Shown: positions 16,756-28,410, counted from the first letter of the stretch. The stretch: DNA of 64,000 nt from Sphingobium aromaticiconvertens (GCF_037154075.1 NZ_JBANRJ010000001.1:3715501-3779500); one strand, 5' to 3'. A program made the numbers and translations. The notes: generated by a model from the sequence alone, not told the origin.

Positions 16756-18195
16756 GTGGCGCGGGACGGAATATCCTTGCTGATGTTGATCGATGATGAG
16801 CCGGCCCAGCGCCGCCTCGTATCGGCATTGGCGGCACGCGCAGGGTGGCGGACGCTGCTGGCGGGCGATAGTGAAACCGCGATTGCAATGCTCGGCACGC
16901 AAGACGGGATGCAACTGGATGCGGTGCTGCTGGACCAATGGAGCCCGGATTATGACCCCACGCCGCTGATCCTTGAGATTCGTGAACGCCGCCCATCCCT
17001 GCCGATCCTGGTGCTGACGGCGCATAACAGTGTTGCCGTCGCGGTGGCGGCGATGCGGGCCGGAGCGACCGACTATCTGGCCAAGCCCATCGCTCCTGAC
17101 CGGTTGCTCGCAGCGCTCGCCGCGACTCAGGCCGATGCCGGCGCGACCGGCGAACTGCGCCCCCTGACCGAGAAGATCAGCGCCCCCCTGTCCTTCGAGG
17201 ATGTGGTGGGGTCCGCGCCCCAGTTCCGCGCGGCGCTCGCCATCGCGGCCAAGGCAGCCCGCGCCCGTGTCCCCGTGCTGGTCGAAGGCGAAAGCGGCGT
17301 CGGCAAGGATGTGATCGCCCGCGCCATCCACGCGGCCTCCCCCCGGCACAAACAGCCGATGGTGACGGTCAATTGCGGGGCCATTCCTACAAATCTGGTC
17401 GAATCGGAGCTGTTTGGGCATGAACGCGGCGCTTTCACCGGCGCGTTCGACCGGCATGTCGGCAAGTTTGTGGGCGCGGACATGGGCACGATCTTCCTCG
17501 ACGAAATCAGCGAAATGCCGCTGGACGCGCAGGTCAAGCTGCTGCGGGTGTTGCAGGATGGCGAAGTCCAGCCGGTCGGCGCGCGCGCGCCGGTCCATGT
17601 CGATGTGCGGGTGATCGCTGCCACCAATAAGCGATTGCTGGAAGAGGTAGAGGCCGGGCGGTTTCGCGAGGACCTCTATTATCGCCTCAACGTCGTGCAA
17701 CTGACCGTGCCGCCCCTGCGTGAGCGGATGGGCGACGTGCCCGCCCTCTCCCGCCATCTGCTGGCGCGGATCGCCGCTCAGCCGGGCTTACGCAGCCTGG
17801 GCCTGACCGGCGATGCGCTGGCGCTGTTGATGCAGCATGACTGGCCAGGCAATGTCCGCCAACTCCAGAACGCCCTGTTCCGCGCCGCCGTGCTGTGCGA
17901 CGGCGACGCCCTCACCCCGCTCGACTTTCCACAAATCGCATCTCAGATCGCGTCCCGGCGCGCCATGGGCGCCGCGCGCGCCGATGCGACGCACCCCAAT
18001 GAGGACGCCGCAGGCATTACCCTGTTCGAAGGCAATGGGCATGTGCGCCAGTTGGCGGAGATTGAAGCGGATGTGATCCGCCTGGCGATCGGCCACTATC
18101 GCGGACGCATGACCGAAGTCGCCCGAAGGCTGGGTATCGGCCGCTCGACTCTCTACCGCAAGCTCGCGGAACTGGGCATCGACAATGCAGCATAA
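16756..18195 (+). CDS. Sigma-54-dependent response regulator (NtrC family)
   Basis: A 479-aa activator with three domains. Receiver: acidic LMLIDDEP near the N-terminus, probable phospho-acceptor Asp in AVLLDQWS, and Lys in DYLAKP. AAA+ domain: Walker A GESGVGKD, the sigma-54 contact loop GAFTGA and Walker B TIFLDEISEMP. C-terminal Fis-type helix-turn-helix: MTEVARRLGIGRSTLYRKL. It should therefore drive RpoN promoters in response to a sensor kinase, but no kinase gene is adjacent. GTG at 16756 is preferred to GTG at 16750 because GAGGGG sits 5 nt before it. It is divergent from the oxidase/pnt operon. Confidence 0.93.
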   Translation: MARDGISLLMLIDDEPAQRRLVSALAARAGWRTLLAGDSETAIAMLGTQDGMQLDAVLLDQWSPDYDPTPLILEIRERRPSLPILVLTAHNSVAVAVAAMRAGATDYLAKPIAPDRLLAALAATQADAGATGELRPLTEKISAPLSFEDVVGSAPQFRAALAIAAKAARARVPVLVEGESGVGKDVIARAIHAASPRHKQPMVTVNCGAIPTNLVESELFGHERGAFTGAFDRHVGKFVGADMGTIFLDEISEMPLDAQVKLLRVLQDGEVQPVGARAPVHVDVRVIAATNKRLLEEVEAGRFREDLYYRLNVVQLTVPPLRERMGDVPALSRHLLARIAAQPGLRSLGLTGDALALLMQHDWPGNVRQLQNALFRAAVLCDGDALTPLDFPQIASQIASRRAMGAARADATHPNEDAAGITLFEGNGHVRQLAEIEADVIRLAIGHYRGRMTEVARRLGIGRSTLYRKLAELGIDNAA

Positions 18196-18286
18196 GGGTG
18201 TGACCGCCTGATACTAGGGGCGGACTATCGTATGTTCATGTGCCTGCCTTGTTGAATATCCCTGCCGCCTATGCTTTGGAGCGGGA

Positions 18287-18904
18287 ATGAGAAAATTGCT
18301 CCCCGTCGCCTTTGCCTCCCTTGCACTGCTTGCCGCCTGCGGCCGACAGGAACCGGTAGACGACCTGCCGAGCCAGGACGAGCTGGCAGCGGTCGCCAAT
18401 GCCGCCGCCGCAAACGCCGCGGCCGCAACAGACGCGCAGAAGACGGAGGACAATCGCAACTACGTCAATCTGGCGCATGGCTTCTCCATCACCTTCCCCG
18501 AAGGCTGGACAAAGGACACCGCCGCCAGCACCGCCGAAGGTGCCGTCTATCAGGACCCAGGCGCAGGCGCGGACGTCCGCGCCATCTGGCAACGCAACGC
18601 CAACGACCAGGACTTGCAACAGATCGTTGCAGCCGTGAGCAGCGGATCGGACTCGGTCGATGGCGATTTCGTCGGCGACAATGAATATCGCGGCACGGCC
18701 ACCGATGGCGAGGGCAATGGCGTCGAAGTCCGCCTGCTCAAGCAACCCGATGGGTCGATCGTGACGGCCACCTTCGTTTATCCCGAAATGCTGGGCGAGC
18801 AATATAAGCCGATCGCCAAGACCGTACTCGACAGCCTGCGGACCTTCGCGCCGGAGGCAGAGGCCGGCACCCCGACGGCGGCCGTCGCGAACAGCACCGA
18901 TTGA
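18287..18904 (+). CDS. Putative lipoprotein of unknown function
   Basis: A 205-aa exported protein. The lipobox LLAAC ends the signal peptide, so the mature protein starts with a lipidated Cys. An Ala/Asn-rich linker (about 40-60) leads to a compact domain (about 65-190, HGFSITFPEGWTKD onward) whose start resembles the PsbP/DUF1795-type fold 'F.i..P.gW'. No family can be named with confidence. It is alone after the sigma-54 activator gene, 91 bp downstream. Confidence 0.8.
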   Translation: MRKLLPVAFASLALLAACGRQEPVDDLPSQDELAAVANAAAANAAAATDAQKTEDNRNYVNLAHGFSITFPEGWTKDTAASTAEGAVYQDPGAGADVRAIWQRNANDQDLQQIVAAVSSGSDSVDGDFVGDNEYRGTATDGEGNGVEVRLLKQPDGSIVTATFVYPEMLGEQYKPIAKTVLDSLRTFAPEAEAGTPTAAVANSTD

Positions 18905-19049
18905 ACGGGGCTTTCCGATCAGAATGGTAGCCCACTAGTCATTCTATATAGACCCTGCGACTTAGTTCCGATGCCCGGAGCAGGTGCGGGTGATATCCAT
19001 CCTACCATATCGTTTGCGTCACAATGTCCCGGCGCAGAAGTAGTAGGAT

Positions 19050-19208
19050 ATGTCACAGATTTCGAGACTTTTTGCGCGCGCCTACCTGGCTTCATGCCTG
19101 GGGCTGGCCACACCCGCCCTGTCGCGGTCAACCGCTGATCGCCCCAAGGGCGACCATCCCGAACGCAATTGCAAACCGGAGCGGGAGATTTGCCCGACCG
19201 CATTTTGA
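19050..19208 (+). CDS. Possible small secreted protein (52 aa)
   Basis: Within the 355-bp gap between the lipoprotein gene and folP lies a 52-codon ORF with a credible signal peptide (RLFARAYLASCLGLATPALS) and a short, charged mature part with two cysteines (RNCKPEREICPTAF). A weak purine stretch (GTAGGAT) precedes the ATG, and CTATATAG at about 18942 could be a -10. No family is recognised. The rest of the gap shows nothing else. Confidence 0.4.
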   Translation: MSQISRLFARAYLASCLGLATPALSRSTADRPKGDHPERNCKPEREICPTAF

Positions 19209-19259
19209 CCAGATAATGCGCATAGCGGGACAGCACAGGCGGCTGTTCCCGCTAACGCC

Positions 19260-20381
19260 TCATGCTATTGTCAACGCCGCGTCCTTAAGCCCGCGCCAGA
19301 CCCGCAGCGCCTGCACGGTTTCGGGCACGTCATGCACCCGAACCATCTGCGCGCCAAGGTCGGCGGCACGAACAGCTAGAGTGATCGAGCCGCCCAAACG
19401 CTCTGCCGGGGGCGCTTCGTTGGAGAGAGCGCCGATCATCCGCTTGCGGCTGCCCGCAAACAGAAGGGGGACGCCCAATCCCTGGAATATCGCCAATCGG
19501 TTGGTAAGCGCCAAATTGTCGGCAAGCGATTTGCCAAAGCCCAGGCCGGGATCAGCCATGATTCTGTCCCGCGCGATTCCGGCAGACAGGCAGGCGGCGA
19601 TCCGCCCTTCCAGCGCGTCGAACACGTCAGTCACGGCTTCGACATAGCCTGCATCATTCTCATGCGGATCCTCGCCCGAGGATGGCGCGTGCATCAGGAT
19701 GACCGGGCATCCCGCCGCCGCAACGACATCCAGACTGCGGGGATCATGCTGGAGCGCGCTCACATCGTTGACGATATGGGCGCCCGCGGCGAGCGCGGCC
19801 TCCATCACAGCCGCCCTGCGCGTATCGATGGAAACAGGGATGCCAGCGGCAGCGAGCCGCTCGATCACGGGCACAATGCGAACGATTTCGTCGCCCTCCC
19901 ACACTTTAGCCGCGCGTGGGCGGGTGGATTCGCCGCCCACGTCGATCAGCGCAGCGCCCGCCGCCGCCATCGCAAAGCCTGCATCGGCAGCGGCCTGCGC
20001 GTCGCCAACATGCTTGCCGCCATCGGAAAAGCTGTCGGGCGTCATGTTGAGAATGCCCATGACCTGCGGCCCCTCGAACCGGATCGTGCGTTCGCCCAGT
20101 TGGAACGGCGCACGCGGGGCCGAGATGGCGGTCGACAGCGCCTGCGCGCGCGCCGCCAGCGGGTCGGATAGCGCGCCGATCGCGGCATCAAAGTCAGCGA
20201 CAGGGATCGCCTGCCGGGCCACCCGAACACCACCGCGCATAGCCGTTAGTTCATAACCCTGGAACCACAGCAACCCGTTGCCCAGCCGCGCCACCTGCCC
20301 GTCGAGGCCGAAGGGCGAATCCACGAACCATATCGGGCGCAGATAGAGGCGGGCATCGGCGGGGAGGTCGGGAATGATCAT
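19260..20381 (-). CDS. folP: Dihydropteroate synthase
   Basis: A 373-aa enzyme that joins 6-hydroxymethyl-7,8-dihydropterin pyrophosphate to p-aminobenzoate in folate synthesis. The TIM-barrel core starts near residue 105: MGILNMTPDSFSDGG, LIDVGGESTRPRA, VSIDTRRAAV, HIVNDVSAL, DPGLGFGKSL and LLFAGSRKRMIG. About 100 residues precede this core, whereas the E. coli enzyme (about 282 aa) has almost none; this extra part begins MIIPDLPADARLYLRPI and has no recognised domain. It ends 47 bp from the ccrM gene's end on the same strand, so both may share a transcript. Confidence 0.92.
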   Translation of the reverse strand: MIIPDLPADARLYLRPIWFVDSPFGLDGQVARLGNGLLWFQGYELTAMRGGVRVARQAIPVADFDAAIGALSDPLAARAQALSTAISAPRAPFQLGERTIRFEGPQVMGILNMTPDSFSDGGKHVGDAQAAADAGFAMAAAGAALIDVGGESTRPRAAKVWEGDEIVRIVPVIERLAAAGIPVSIDTRRAAVMEAALAAGAHIVNDVSALQHDPRSLDVVAAAGCPVILMHAPSSGEDPHENDAGYVEAVTDVFDALEGRIAACLSAGIARDRIMADPGLGFGKSLADNLALTNRLAIFQGLGVPLLFAGSRKRMIGALSNEAPPAERLGGSITLAVRAADLGAQMVRVHDVPETVQALRVWRGLKDAALTIA

Positions 20382-20428
20382 CCTGGTGTTCCGTTGGGGT
20401 CTGGCCGTTCAGGCTTTGCCTGGCCTTC

Positions 20429-21770
<1,342 letters not shown>

Positions 21771-21824
21771 GGTGCCGAGATTTTTTTCGTTAACGCGTCT
21801 GATGTCGTTCCAAAGGTCCATGGC

Positions 21825-21876
21825 TTGACCCATTCATAACCATATGGGTATGTCATTATCATAACCGAATAGGCAT
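21825..21876 (+). promoter_or_regulatory. arsR promoter with two operator-like dyads
   Basis: A -35 TTGACC (21825-21830) is followed about 18 bp later by TATGTC. A near-palindrome ATAACCATATGGGTAT (21836-21851) fills the spacer, and a related copy ATAACCGAATAGGCAT lies 25 bp on (21861-21876), just before the arsR ATG. This layout fits autorepression by the ArsR protein. Confidence 0.55.
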
Positions 21877-21888
21877 GGGAATGCGCGA

Positions 21889-22203
21889 ATGACGAGCGAT
21901 CTGATTTTCAAGGCATTGGGCGATGGCACCCGGCGGTCGCTGTTCGAACGACTGGCGCGTGAGGGCGAGCATAGCGTCCATGCTCTTACCGCCTTGGCAG
22001 GTGTGTCACAGCCGATGGTATCGCGCCATCTGGGACAACTGAAGCGTGCCGGTCTTGTTACCAGTCGCCGTGCAGGCCGCGAGACATTCTACGCAGCACG
22101 GACCAAGGGGATTGGGCCGGTGGTCGAGTGGATGGCGCTCTATGGCGCACTCTGGTCTCAGCGGTTTGTCGCCCTGGAGAAGCTGGCGGAACGGCAGCGA
22201 TAG
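21889..22203 (+). CDS. ArsR-family transcriptional regulator
   Basis: A 104-aa winged helix-turn-helix repressor. FKALGDGTRRSLFERL and the recognition helix region GVSQPMVSRHLGQLKRAGLV are clear. There are no cysteines that could form the ArsR/SmtB metal sites, so it belongs to the metal-independent branch (SdpR-like). Members of this branch usually sit beside an SRPBCC/AHSA1 gene, which is absent here. The low-complexity spacer upstream carries two repeats that may be its own operators. Its targets cannot be read from the window. Confidence 0.88.
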   Translation: MTSDLIFKALGDGTRRSLFERLAREGEHSVHALTALAGVSQPMVSRHLGQLKRAGLVTSRRAGRETFYAARTKGIGPVVEWMALYGALWSQRFVALEKLAERQR

Positions 22204-22348
22204 ATCGAGCGAAGAAATACTGCTCTTTTACATCCGTGCAATAGAATGTCGGAATATCTTTTTTCCACGTAGTATTATTACGCTTCCGAATCTATAAACG
22301 AAATGTTAATGGCCCGCGGTCCTTAATGCCCGACAGCAATCGAGGATA

Positions 22349-22382
22349 CGCCCCTCATCTCATTCCCTTGCGATGAGGGGCG
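22349..22382 (+). terminator. Hairpin between arsR and hisE, possible terminator
   Basis: A perfect 11-bp stem (22349-22359 with 22372-22382, arms CGCCCCTCATC / GATGAGGGGCG) lies in the 313-bp convergent gap after arsR. Only a short pyrimidine tail (CTTTCC) follows on the plus strand. Apart from this and the his hairpin, the gap has nothing I can support. Confidence 0.5.
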
Positions 22383-22483
22383 GCTTTCCACAAAATGATG
22401 ACATTGTGATGATGGCGCGTTTTCGCGGCGGCTGGAATTACCTGCCCAGTATAAACTGAAGATTAGCCAAGCTTAAGATGGAA

Positions 22484-22507
22484 GCAGAGGGACACATCCT
22501 CCTCTGC
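22484..22507 (-). terminator. Probable terminator of the his operon
   Basis: GCAGAGG (22484-22490) pairs with CCTCTGC (22501-22507). On the minus strand it lies 10 bp after the hisE stop and is followed by TTCCATCTT. The stem is short, so the assignment is moderate. Confidence 0.5.
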
Positions 22508-22516
22508 ATGGTCGCA

Positions 22517-22837
22517 TCAGTCGGCGGGTCGTGATGCTTTTTCCGTGAGGCCCGAAACCCCCTCGCGCCGATCCAGTTCATCCAGCACGTCGTCCAGCGA
22601 CACGCCGGTATCGGTCAGCAGCAAGATCAGGTGAAAGAGCAGATCGGCGGCCTCGCCCGTCGTCTCGGCAATGTCGCCCGATAGCGCGGCGATAACAGTC
22701 TCGACCGCCTCTTCGCCCACCTTCTGCGCGATCTTTCCCCGGCCGCGCGCGCTCAGCTTTGCAACGTAGGATTGCGACGGATCGGCAGCGCGGCGCTGGC
22801 GGATCGTCTGTTCGAGCTGGTGAAGGGTGGCGCGCAT
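22517..22837 (-). CDS. hisE: Phosphoribosyl-ATP pyrophosphatase
   Basis: A 106-aa alpha-helical hydrolase that removes pyrophosphate from phosphoribosyl-ATP, the second step of histidine synthesis. The MazG-like metal-binding helices are seen in KVGEEAVETVIAAL and EAADLLFHLILLL. The ATG at 22837 has GAAGG just upstream; a GTG at 22864 is possible but lacks a site. It is separated from hisF by the PEP-CTERM gene, an unusual insertion in the operon. Confidence 0.93.
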   Translation of the reverse strand: MRATLHQLEQTIRQRRAADPSQSYVAKLSARGRGKIAQKVGEEAVETVIAALSGDIAETTGEAADLLFHLILLLTDTGVSLDDVLDELDRREGVSGLTEKASRPAD

Positions 22838-22882
22838 GGCGCCTTCAAGCGCCACGCGGGCCACCCGTCAACCTAAAAGCAC

Positions 22883-23155
22883 TTATTTCCGCTTGGCGCG
22901 CGCACGGAACATCCGCACGCCGATGACCGCAATGCCCATGGCGAACAGGCCCATCTGCTCCGGCTCTGGCACCGGGGTCGCCCCGCCAGTCGAACCCCCG
23001 CCGGAACTGCTGGTCGAACCACCCGTGCTGGTGCCACCGCTGCTGGAGCCACCACATTTGCCAAACCAGCACCAGGTCGCCTGCGCCGGCGTAGCCGCGC
23101 CGATCAGCGTTGCAGCACCCATTGCCAGAAACAGTTTGTTCACGTTCATTTCCAT
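22883..23155 (-). CDS. Small PEP-CTERM sorting-domain protein
   Basis: A 90-aa exported protein. Signal peptide to ATPAQA, a short mature start with two cysteines (TWCWFGKCGG), a Ser/Gly/Thr-rich low-complexity linker, then VPEPEQMGLFAMGIAVIGV followed by the basic tail MFRARAKRK. The last part is a PEP-CTERM signal: VPEP motif, hydrophobic helix, Arg/Lys cluster. Such proteins are processed by exosortase and are linked to exopolysaccharide. It lies between hisF (153 bp) and hisE (45 bp) on the same strand. ATG at 23149 is an alternative start. Confidence 0.85.
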   Translation of the reverse strand: MEMNVNKLFLAMGAATLIGAATPAQATWCWFGKCGGSSSGGTSTGGSTSSSGGGSTGGATPVPEPEQMGLFAMGIAVIGVRMFRARAKRK

Positions 23156-23308
23156 CACCCCATGTTGGTTGAAACAGACGTAAGCTATGGGTGCAGGGGG
23201 CGTGCCAAAGCGCCAAGGGCACGGCAGACAACTGCGCGCGATGGTTAATGCCCGGCGAGCAGATATGGTTACTGTAAGGTAAATCGACGCTTTCGCATCA
23301 ATCGGCGT

Positions 23309-24073
23309 TCAGCCCGCGCGCACAGACACGCCGGCGGCCGCCAGCGCCCGATGCGCCTCAGCAATGCTGTGTTGACCAAAATGAAATATGGAGGCTGCCA
23401 GCACGGCGCTGGCGTGCCCCTCGATCACGCCTGCCACCAGATGGTCGAGCATGCCCACGCCGCCGCTGGCGATGACTGGCACGGAAACGGCATCGGCGAT
23501 GGTGCGGGTCAGCGCAAGGTCATAACCTGCGCGCGTACCATCCCCATCCATGGAGGTGACAAGCAGTTCGCCCGCACCCAGCTCCGCCAGCCGCAGCGCA
23601 TGGGCCAACGCATCGATACCGGTGGGCTTGCGCCCGCCATGGGTGAAGATTTCCCAGCGGCCTTCGCCAACCTTGCGGGCATCGACCGATCCGACGATGC
23701 ACTGGCTGCCGAAGCGATCGGCGATGTCCGCGACCAGTTCGGGCCGGGCGACGGCGGCGCTGTTGACCGCCACCTTGTCGGCCCCCGCGAGCAGCAGCGC
23801 GCGTGCATCTTCCGGGCTGCGGACGCCGCCACCGACTGTCACCGGCATGAAGCAGACCTCCGCCGTGCGGCGCACGACGTCCAGGATCGTGCCGCGCGCC
23901 TCATGCGTGGCGGTGATATCAAGGAAGCAGAGTTCGTCCGCTCCAGCCGCGTCATAGAGCTTGGCTTGCTCGACCGGATCACCCGCATCCCGCAGGTCCA
24001 CGAAATTGACGCCCTTGACCACCCGGCCATTGGCGACATCGAGACAGGGGATGACGCGGGTGCGGACGGTCAT
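23309..24073 (-). CDS. hisF: Imidazole glycerol phosphate synthase, cyclase subunit
   Basis: A 254-aa TIM barrel that closes the imidazole ring using ammonia from HisH. The catalytic aspartates are in RVIPCLDV (near residue 11) and VGSVDARK (near 130). Phosphate-binding loops are TVGGGVRS and VIASGGVG. Its ATG overlaps the hisA stop by 4 nt (ATGA), so it is coupled to hisA. Confidence 0.96.
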   Translation of the reverse strand: MTVRTRVIPCLDVANGRVVKGVNFVDLRDAGDPVEQAKLYDAAGADELCFLDITATHEARGTILDVVRRTAEVCFMPVTVGGGVRSPEDARALLLAGADKVAVNSAAVARPELVADIADRFGSQCIVGSVDARKVGEGRWEIFTHGGRKPTGIDALAHALRLAELGAGELLVTSMDGDGTRAGYDLALTRTIADAVSVPVIASGGVGMLDHLVAGVIEGHASAVLAASIFHFGQHSIAEAHRALAAAGVSVRAG

Positions 24074-24807
24074 GCCGCCGCCTGCGCCACCGCAAGCGCG
24101 GTTTTCAGGTCGAGCCGTCCGTCATACAGTGCGCGGCCGGTGATAACGCCTTCAATGCCTTCGTCTGCGTGGAGGCTGAGAATGCGGATGTCCGCGATCC
24201 CCGCCACGCCGCCGCTGGCGATCACCGGAATGTCGGTGGCGCGGGCGAGTTCGACGGTTGCGTCGATATTGCAGCCCTTGAGCATGCCGTCGCGCCCGAC
24301 ATCAGTGAACAGCAGGCTGGCGACCCCCGCATCCTCGAACCGGCGGGCGAGGTCGATCACTTCCATGTCGGACTTTTCCGCCCAGCCATCGGTCGCGACG
24401 AAGCCGTCCCGCGCATCGACTGCGACGACGATGCCGCCGGGGAAATCACGCGCGGCGGCCTTGACGAAGGCGGGATCTTTCAGCGCCGCCGTACCGATGA
24501 CGATGCGCGACACGCCCAGATCGAACCAGCGCTCGACAGATTCGCGATTGCGGATGCCACCGCCCAACTGGACATGGCCAGGAAAGCGGCTGACGATCCG
24601 CTCGACCGCCTCTGCATTGACGGCATGCCCGGCAAAGCTGCCGTCGAGATCGACGACATGCAGGTGCTGGGCGCCGGCGTCAGCGAACAGCATGGCCTGT
24701 GCGGCGGGATCGTCACCATAGACGGTAGCTCGGTCCATATCGCCCTCTGCAAGGCGGACGACCTGTCCCCCTTTAAGGTCGATGGCGGGAAATACGATAA
24801 GGCTCAT
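24070..24807 (-). CDS. hisA: ProFAR isomerase
   Basis: A 245-aa TIM barrel that isomerises ProFAR to PRFAR. Catalytic Asp residues are in [14 protein letters not shown] (near residue 8) and FTDVGRDG (near 130). The ATG at 24807 overlaps the hisH stop (ATGA); the extra 24 residues read upstream lie inside hisH and are rejected. Confidence 0.96.
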   Translation of the reverse strand: MSLIVFPAIDLKGGQVVRLAEGDMDRATVYGDDPAAQAMLFADAGAQHLHVVDLDGSFAGHAVNAEAVERIVSRFPGHVQLGGGIRNRESVERWFDLGVSRIVIGTAALKDPAFVKAAARDFPGGIVVAVDARDGFVATDGWAEKSDMEVIDLARRFEDAGVASLLFTDVGRDGMLKGCNIDATVELARATDIPVIASGGVAGIADIRILSLHADEGIEGVITGRALYDGRLDLKTALAVAQAAA

Positions 24808-25418
24808 GGCCGCCACTCCAGAAAGCGGGACAGGAAGGAAAGGCCATAGGACTGGCTCTTTTCCGGGTGAAACTGGCAACCGATGATCGTATCGCGCGCG
24901 ACCGCGGCGACCAGCGGACCGCCATGGTCGGTGACAGCGGCGACATGGGCGGGAGCGGCGACATCGAAATGATAGCTGTGTAGGAAATAAGCCTCGCCTG
25001 CCTCCAGCAGCGGCGGCGGCGTGCCGTTGAGGATCACGTCGTTCCAGCCCATATGCGGCACCTTGATGGCGGGATCAGTCCGCTCGATCCGGCGCACAGT
25101 GCCCGCTATCCAGCCCAGCCCATCATGCCGCCCAAACTCTTCCCCCGCATCGGCCAGCAATTGCATGCCCACGCACACGCCCAGGAAAGGGACGCCGCGC
25201 TTCTGCACGGCCTCGCCCATCGCCTCGACCATGCCGGGGATCGCGACCAGTGCATCGCGACAGGCGCGGAAGGCGCCGACACCGGGCAGGACGATGCGGT
25301 CGGCCCGGCGCACCATATCGGCGTCGGCGGTGATCGTCACATCGCTCGTCCCCGCTTTACACAACGCATTATGCACCGAGTGGAGATTGCCCGCGCCATA
25401 GTCGATCAGGGCAATCAC
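24804..25418 (-). CDS. hisH: Imidazole glycerol phosphate synthase, glutaminase subunit
   Basis: A 204-aa class I glutamine amidotransferase that supplies ammonia to HisF. The nucleophile Cys is in FLGVCVGMQLL and the His/Glu pair in GCQFHPEKS. It starts MIALIDYGAGNLHSV. Overlaps of 4 nt link it to the YciI gene upstream and hisA downstream. Confidence 0.96.
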   Translation of the reverse strand: MIALIDYGAGNLHSVHNALCKAGTSDVTITADADMVRRADRIVLPGVGAFRACRDALVAIPGMVEAMGEAVQKRGVPFLGVCVGMQLLADAGEEFGRHDGLGWIAGTVRRIERTDPAIKVPHMGWNDVILNGTPPPLLEAGEAYFLHSYHFDVAAPAHVAAVTDHGGPLVAAVARDTIIGCQFHPEKSQSYGLSFLSRFLEWRP

Positions 25419-25705
25419 GGGGCAAGGCTTTCAAGCATGACGTCGGGCGCAGCGCGGCTGGGCACGAATTCGGTGATCTCGAAATCAGCGACGCCGTGGA
25501 CGACGAACGGATCCGTCGCGGCCTTTTGCGTCACCATGTCCCGCTCACCGCGCGCGATCAGGATACCACCGGTGCGCGGCTCCTTGCGCCCCGCCATCAA
25601 CAGCCATCCATCGGCCAATCCCTGGTTCAGCCACGCCACATGCGCGTCCAGATGGCAGTCCACCATCTCGATCGGTACTTTGTAGGTCAGCGAAATGATG
25701 AACAT
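25415..25705 (-). CDS. YciI-like protein in the his operon
   Basis: A 96-aa protein with the YCII fold (ferredoxin-like). It begins MFIISLTYKVPIEMVDCHLDAH, continues WLLMAGRKEPRTGGILIA and ends with FEITEFVPSR. The His and Asp typical of the YciI active-site pocket are in the CHLDAH and DPFVVHG segments. Its biochemical role is unknown. It is tied to hisH by an ATGA overlap and follows hisB by 36 bp, so it is co-expressed with histidine synthesis genes. Confidence 0.88.
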   Translation of the reverse strand: MFIISLTYKVPIEMVDCHLDAHVAWLNQGLADGWLLMAGRKEPRTGGILIARGERDMVTQKAATDPFVVHGVADFEITEFVPSRAAPDVMLESLAP

Positions 25706-25741
25706 GATCGTGATTCCCGAAAGCCCGCCGACGAAGCCAAA

Positions 25742-26329
25742 TTACAGGATACCCTTGGTCGAGGGAATGGCGTCGGCCTTGCGCGGGTCGATCTCGATCG
25801 CTTCGCGCAGCGCACGAGCCAGACCCTTGAAGCAGCTTTCGACGATATGATGATTATTGCTGCCATAGAGATTTTCGACGTGCAGCGTGATCCCGGCGCT
25901 CTGGGCAAAGCTCTGGAACCAGTGCTCGATCATTTCAGTATCCCATTCGCCCAGCCGCTGAACGGTGAAGGGCACCTTGAACACCAGCCAGGGACGGCCG
26001 GACATATCGAGCGATACGCGCGTCAGCGTCTCATCCATCGGCGCATGGGCCGTACCAAAACGGCTGATGCCGCGCTTGTCGCCCAGCGCCTTGGCCAGCG
26101 CTTCGCCGATCGCGATGGCGGTATCCTCGGTCGTGTGATGCTGGTCGACATGCAGGTCGCCGACGGTCTTGACGGTCATGTCGATCAGCGAATGCCGCGA
26201 CAGTTGCTCGATCATATGATCGAGGAAGCCGATGCCCGTAGAAACACTATAGATGCCGGTGCCGTCGAGATTGACGGTGACGTCGATCGAGGTTTCCGCC
26301 GTGTGGCGGTGGATGTCCGCTGTTCGCAT
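25742..26329 (-). CDS. hisB: Imidazoleglycerol-phosphate dehydratase
   Basis: A 195-aa Mn-dependent dehydratase, the monofunctional type without the phosphatase domain of enterobacterial HisB. Metal-binding His clusters are in [29 protein letters not shown] and [17 protein letters not shown]. It is the first gene of the operon hisB-yciI-hisH-hisA-hisF; hisG, hisD and hisC must lie elsewhere. It is divergent from sspB, and the shared 106-bp gap must carry both promoters. Confidence 0.96.
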   Translation of the reverse strand: MRTADIHRHTAETSIDVTVNLDGTGIYSVSTGIGFLDHMIEQLSRHSLIDMTVKTVGDLHVDQHHTTEDTAIAIGEALAKALGDKRGISRFGTAHAPMDETLTRVSLDMSGRPWLVFKVPFTVQRLGEWDTEMIEHWFQSFAQSAGITLHVENLYGSNNHHIVESCFKGLARALREAIEIDPRKADAIPSTKGIL

Positions 26330-26435
26330 GGCTTGGCCCTATAGCGGCTAATATGGCGCATGCAATGCATCGCAGGGCTTCCATGATAACCGCGCACTCT
26401 TGACCCGCCGCATAGCCTCGTTAGGAAGATGCCGG

Positions 26436-26915
26436 ATGAGTGAAGACCTGCCCGATAGCCTGATTCCCTATGACGAGATCGTCCAGGAGGCCCTGCGCGC
26501 TGTCGTCGGCCGGGTGTTGGGCGAAGTCGCGACCACCGGCGGACTGCCCGGCGGCCATCATTTCTACATCACTTTCAAGACCCACGCGACCGGCGTTGAC
26601 ATTCCACGCCACCTGTCGGAGCGTTTTCCCGACGAGATGACGATCGTCCTCCAGAACAAATTCTGGGATCTGAAAGTCAACGATACATGGTTCGAGGTCA
26701 GCCTGACCTTCAATCAGGTGGGCGCGCATCTGGTGATCCCCTTTGCCGCGATCACTGCCTTTGTCGATCCGGCAGTCAATTTCGCGTTGCAATTCCAGGC
26801 ACAGGCCGACGACGAATTGCTCGAACCGCATGAGGCGGCCGAAAATGACACGCCGCTGGTCACAAGCGAAGACGGCTCCAATGTCGTCACGGTGGATTTC
26901 GGCAAGAAGAAATAA
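26436..26915 (+). CDS. sspB: ClpXP adaptor SspB (alphaproteobacterial type)
   Basis: A 159-aa protein of the SspB-like family that delivers ssrA-tagged proteins to ClpXP. MSEDLPDSLIPYDEIVQEALR starts the domain; GGHHFYITFKTHATGV and IVLQNKFWDLKV form the peptide-binding part. The C-terminal end VTVDFGKKK resembles the ClpX-docking tail, after an acidic linker. The ATG at 26436 is preceded by AGGAAG; an upstream ATG at 26400 gives an extension with no homology. It is followed by fumC after 60 bp, a common pairing in this group. Confidence 0.9.
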   Translation: MSEDLPDSLIPYDEIVQEALRAVVGRVLGEVATTGGLPGGHHFYITFKTHATGVDIPRHLSERFPDEMTIVLQNKFWDLKVNDTWFEVSLTFNQVGAHLVIPFAAITAFVDPAVNFALQFQAQADDELLEPHEAAENDTPLVTSEDGSNVVTVDFGKKK

Positions 26916-26975
26916 GGGCTGGCAGGACCACCTGCCCCTCCCCACATCTGCGTCATCCTACGTCCAGGAGCGCAT

Positions 26976-28361
<1,386 letters not shown>

Positions 28362-28410
28362 TGCAGATCAGCATGGCGGAACCTGAGGCCTTTCGATACA
28401 TTCTCACAGG

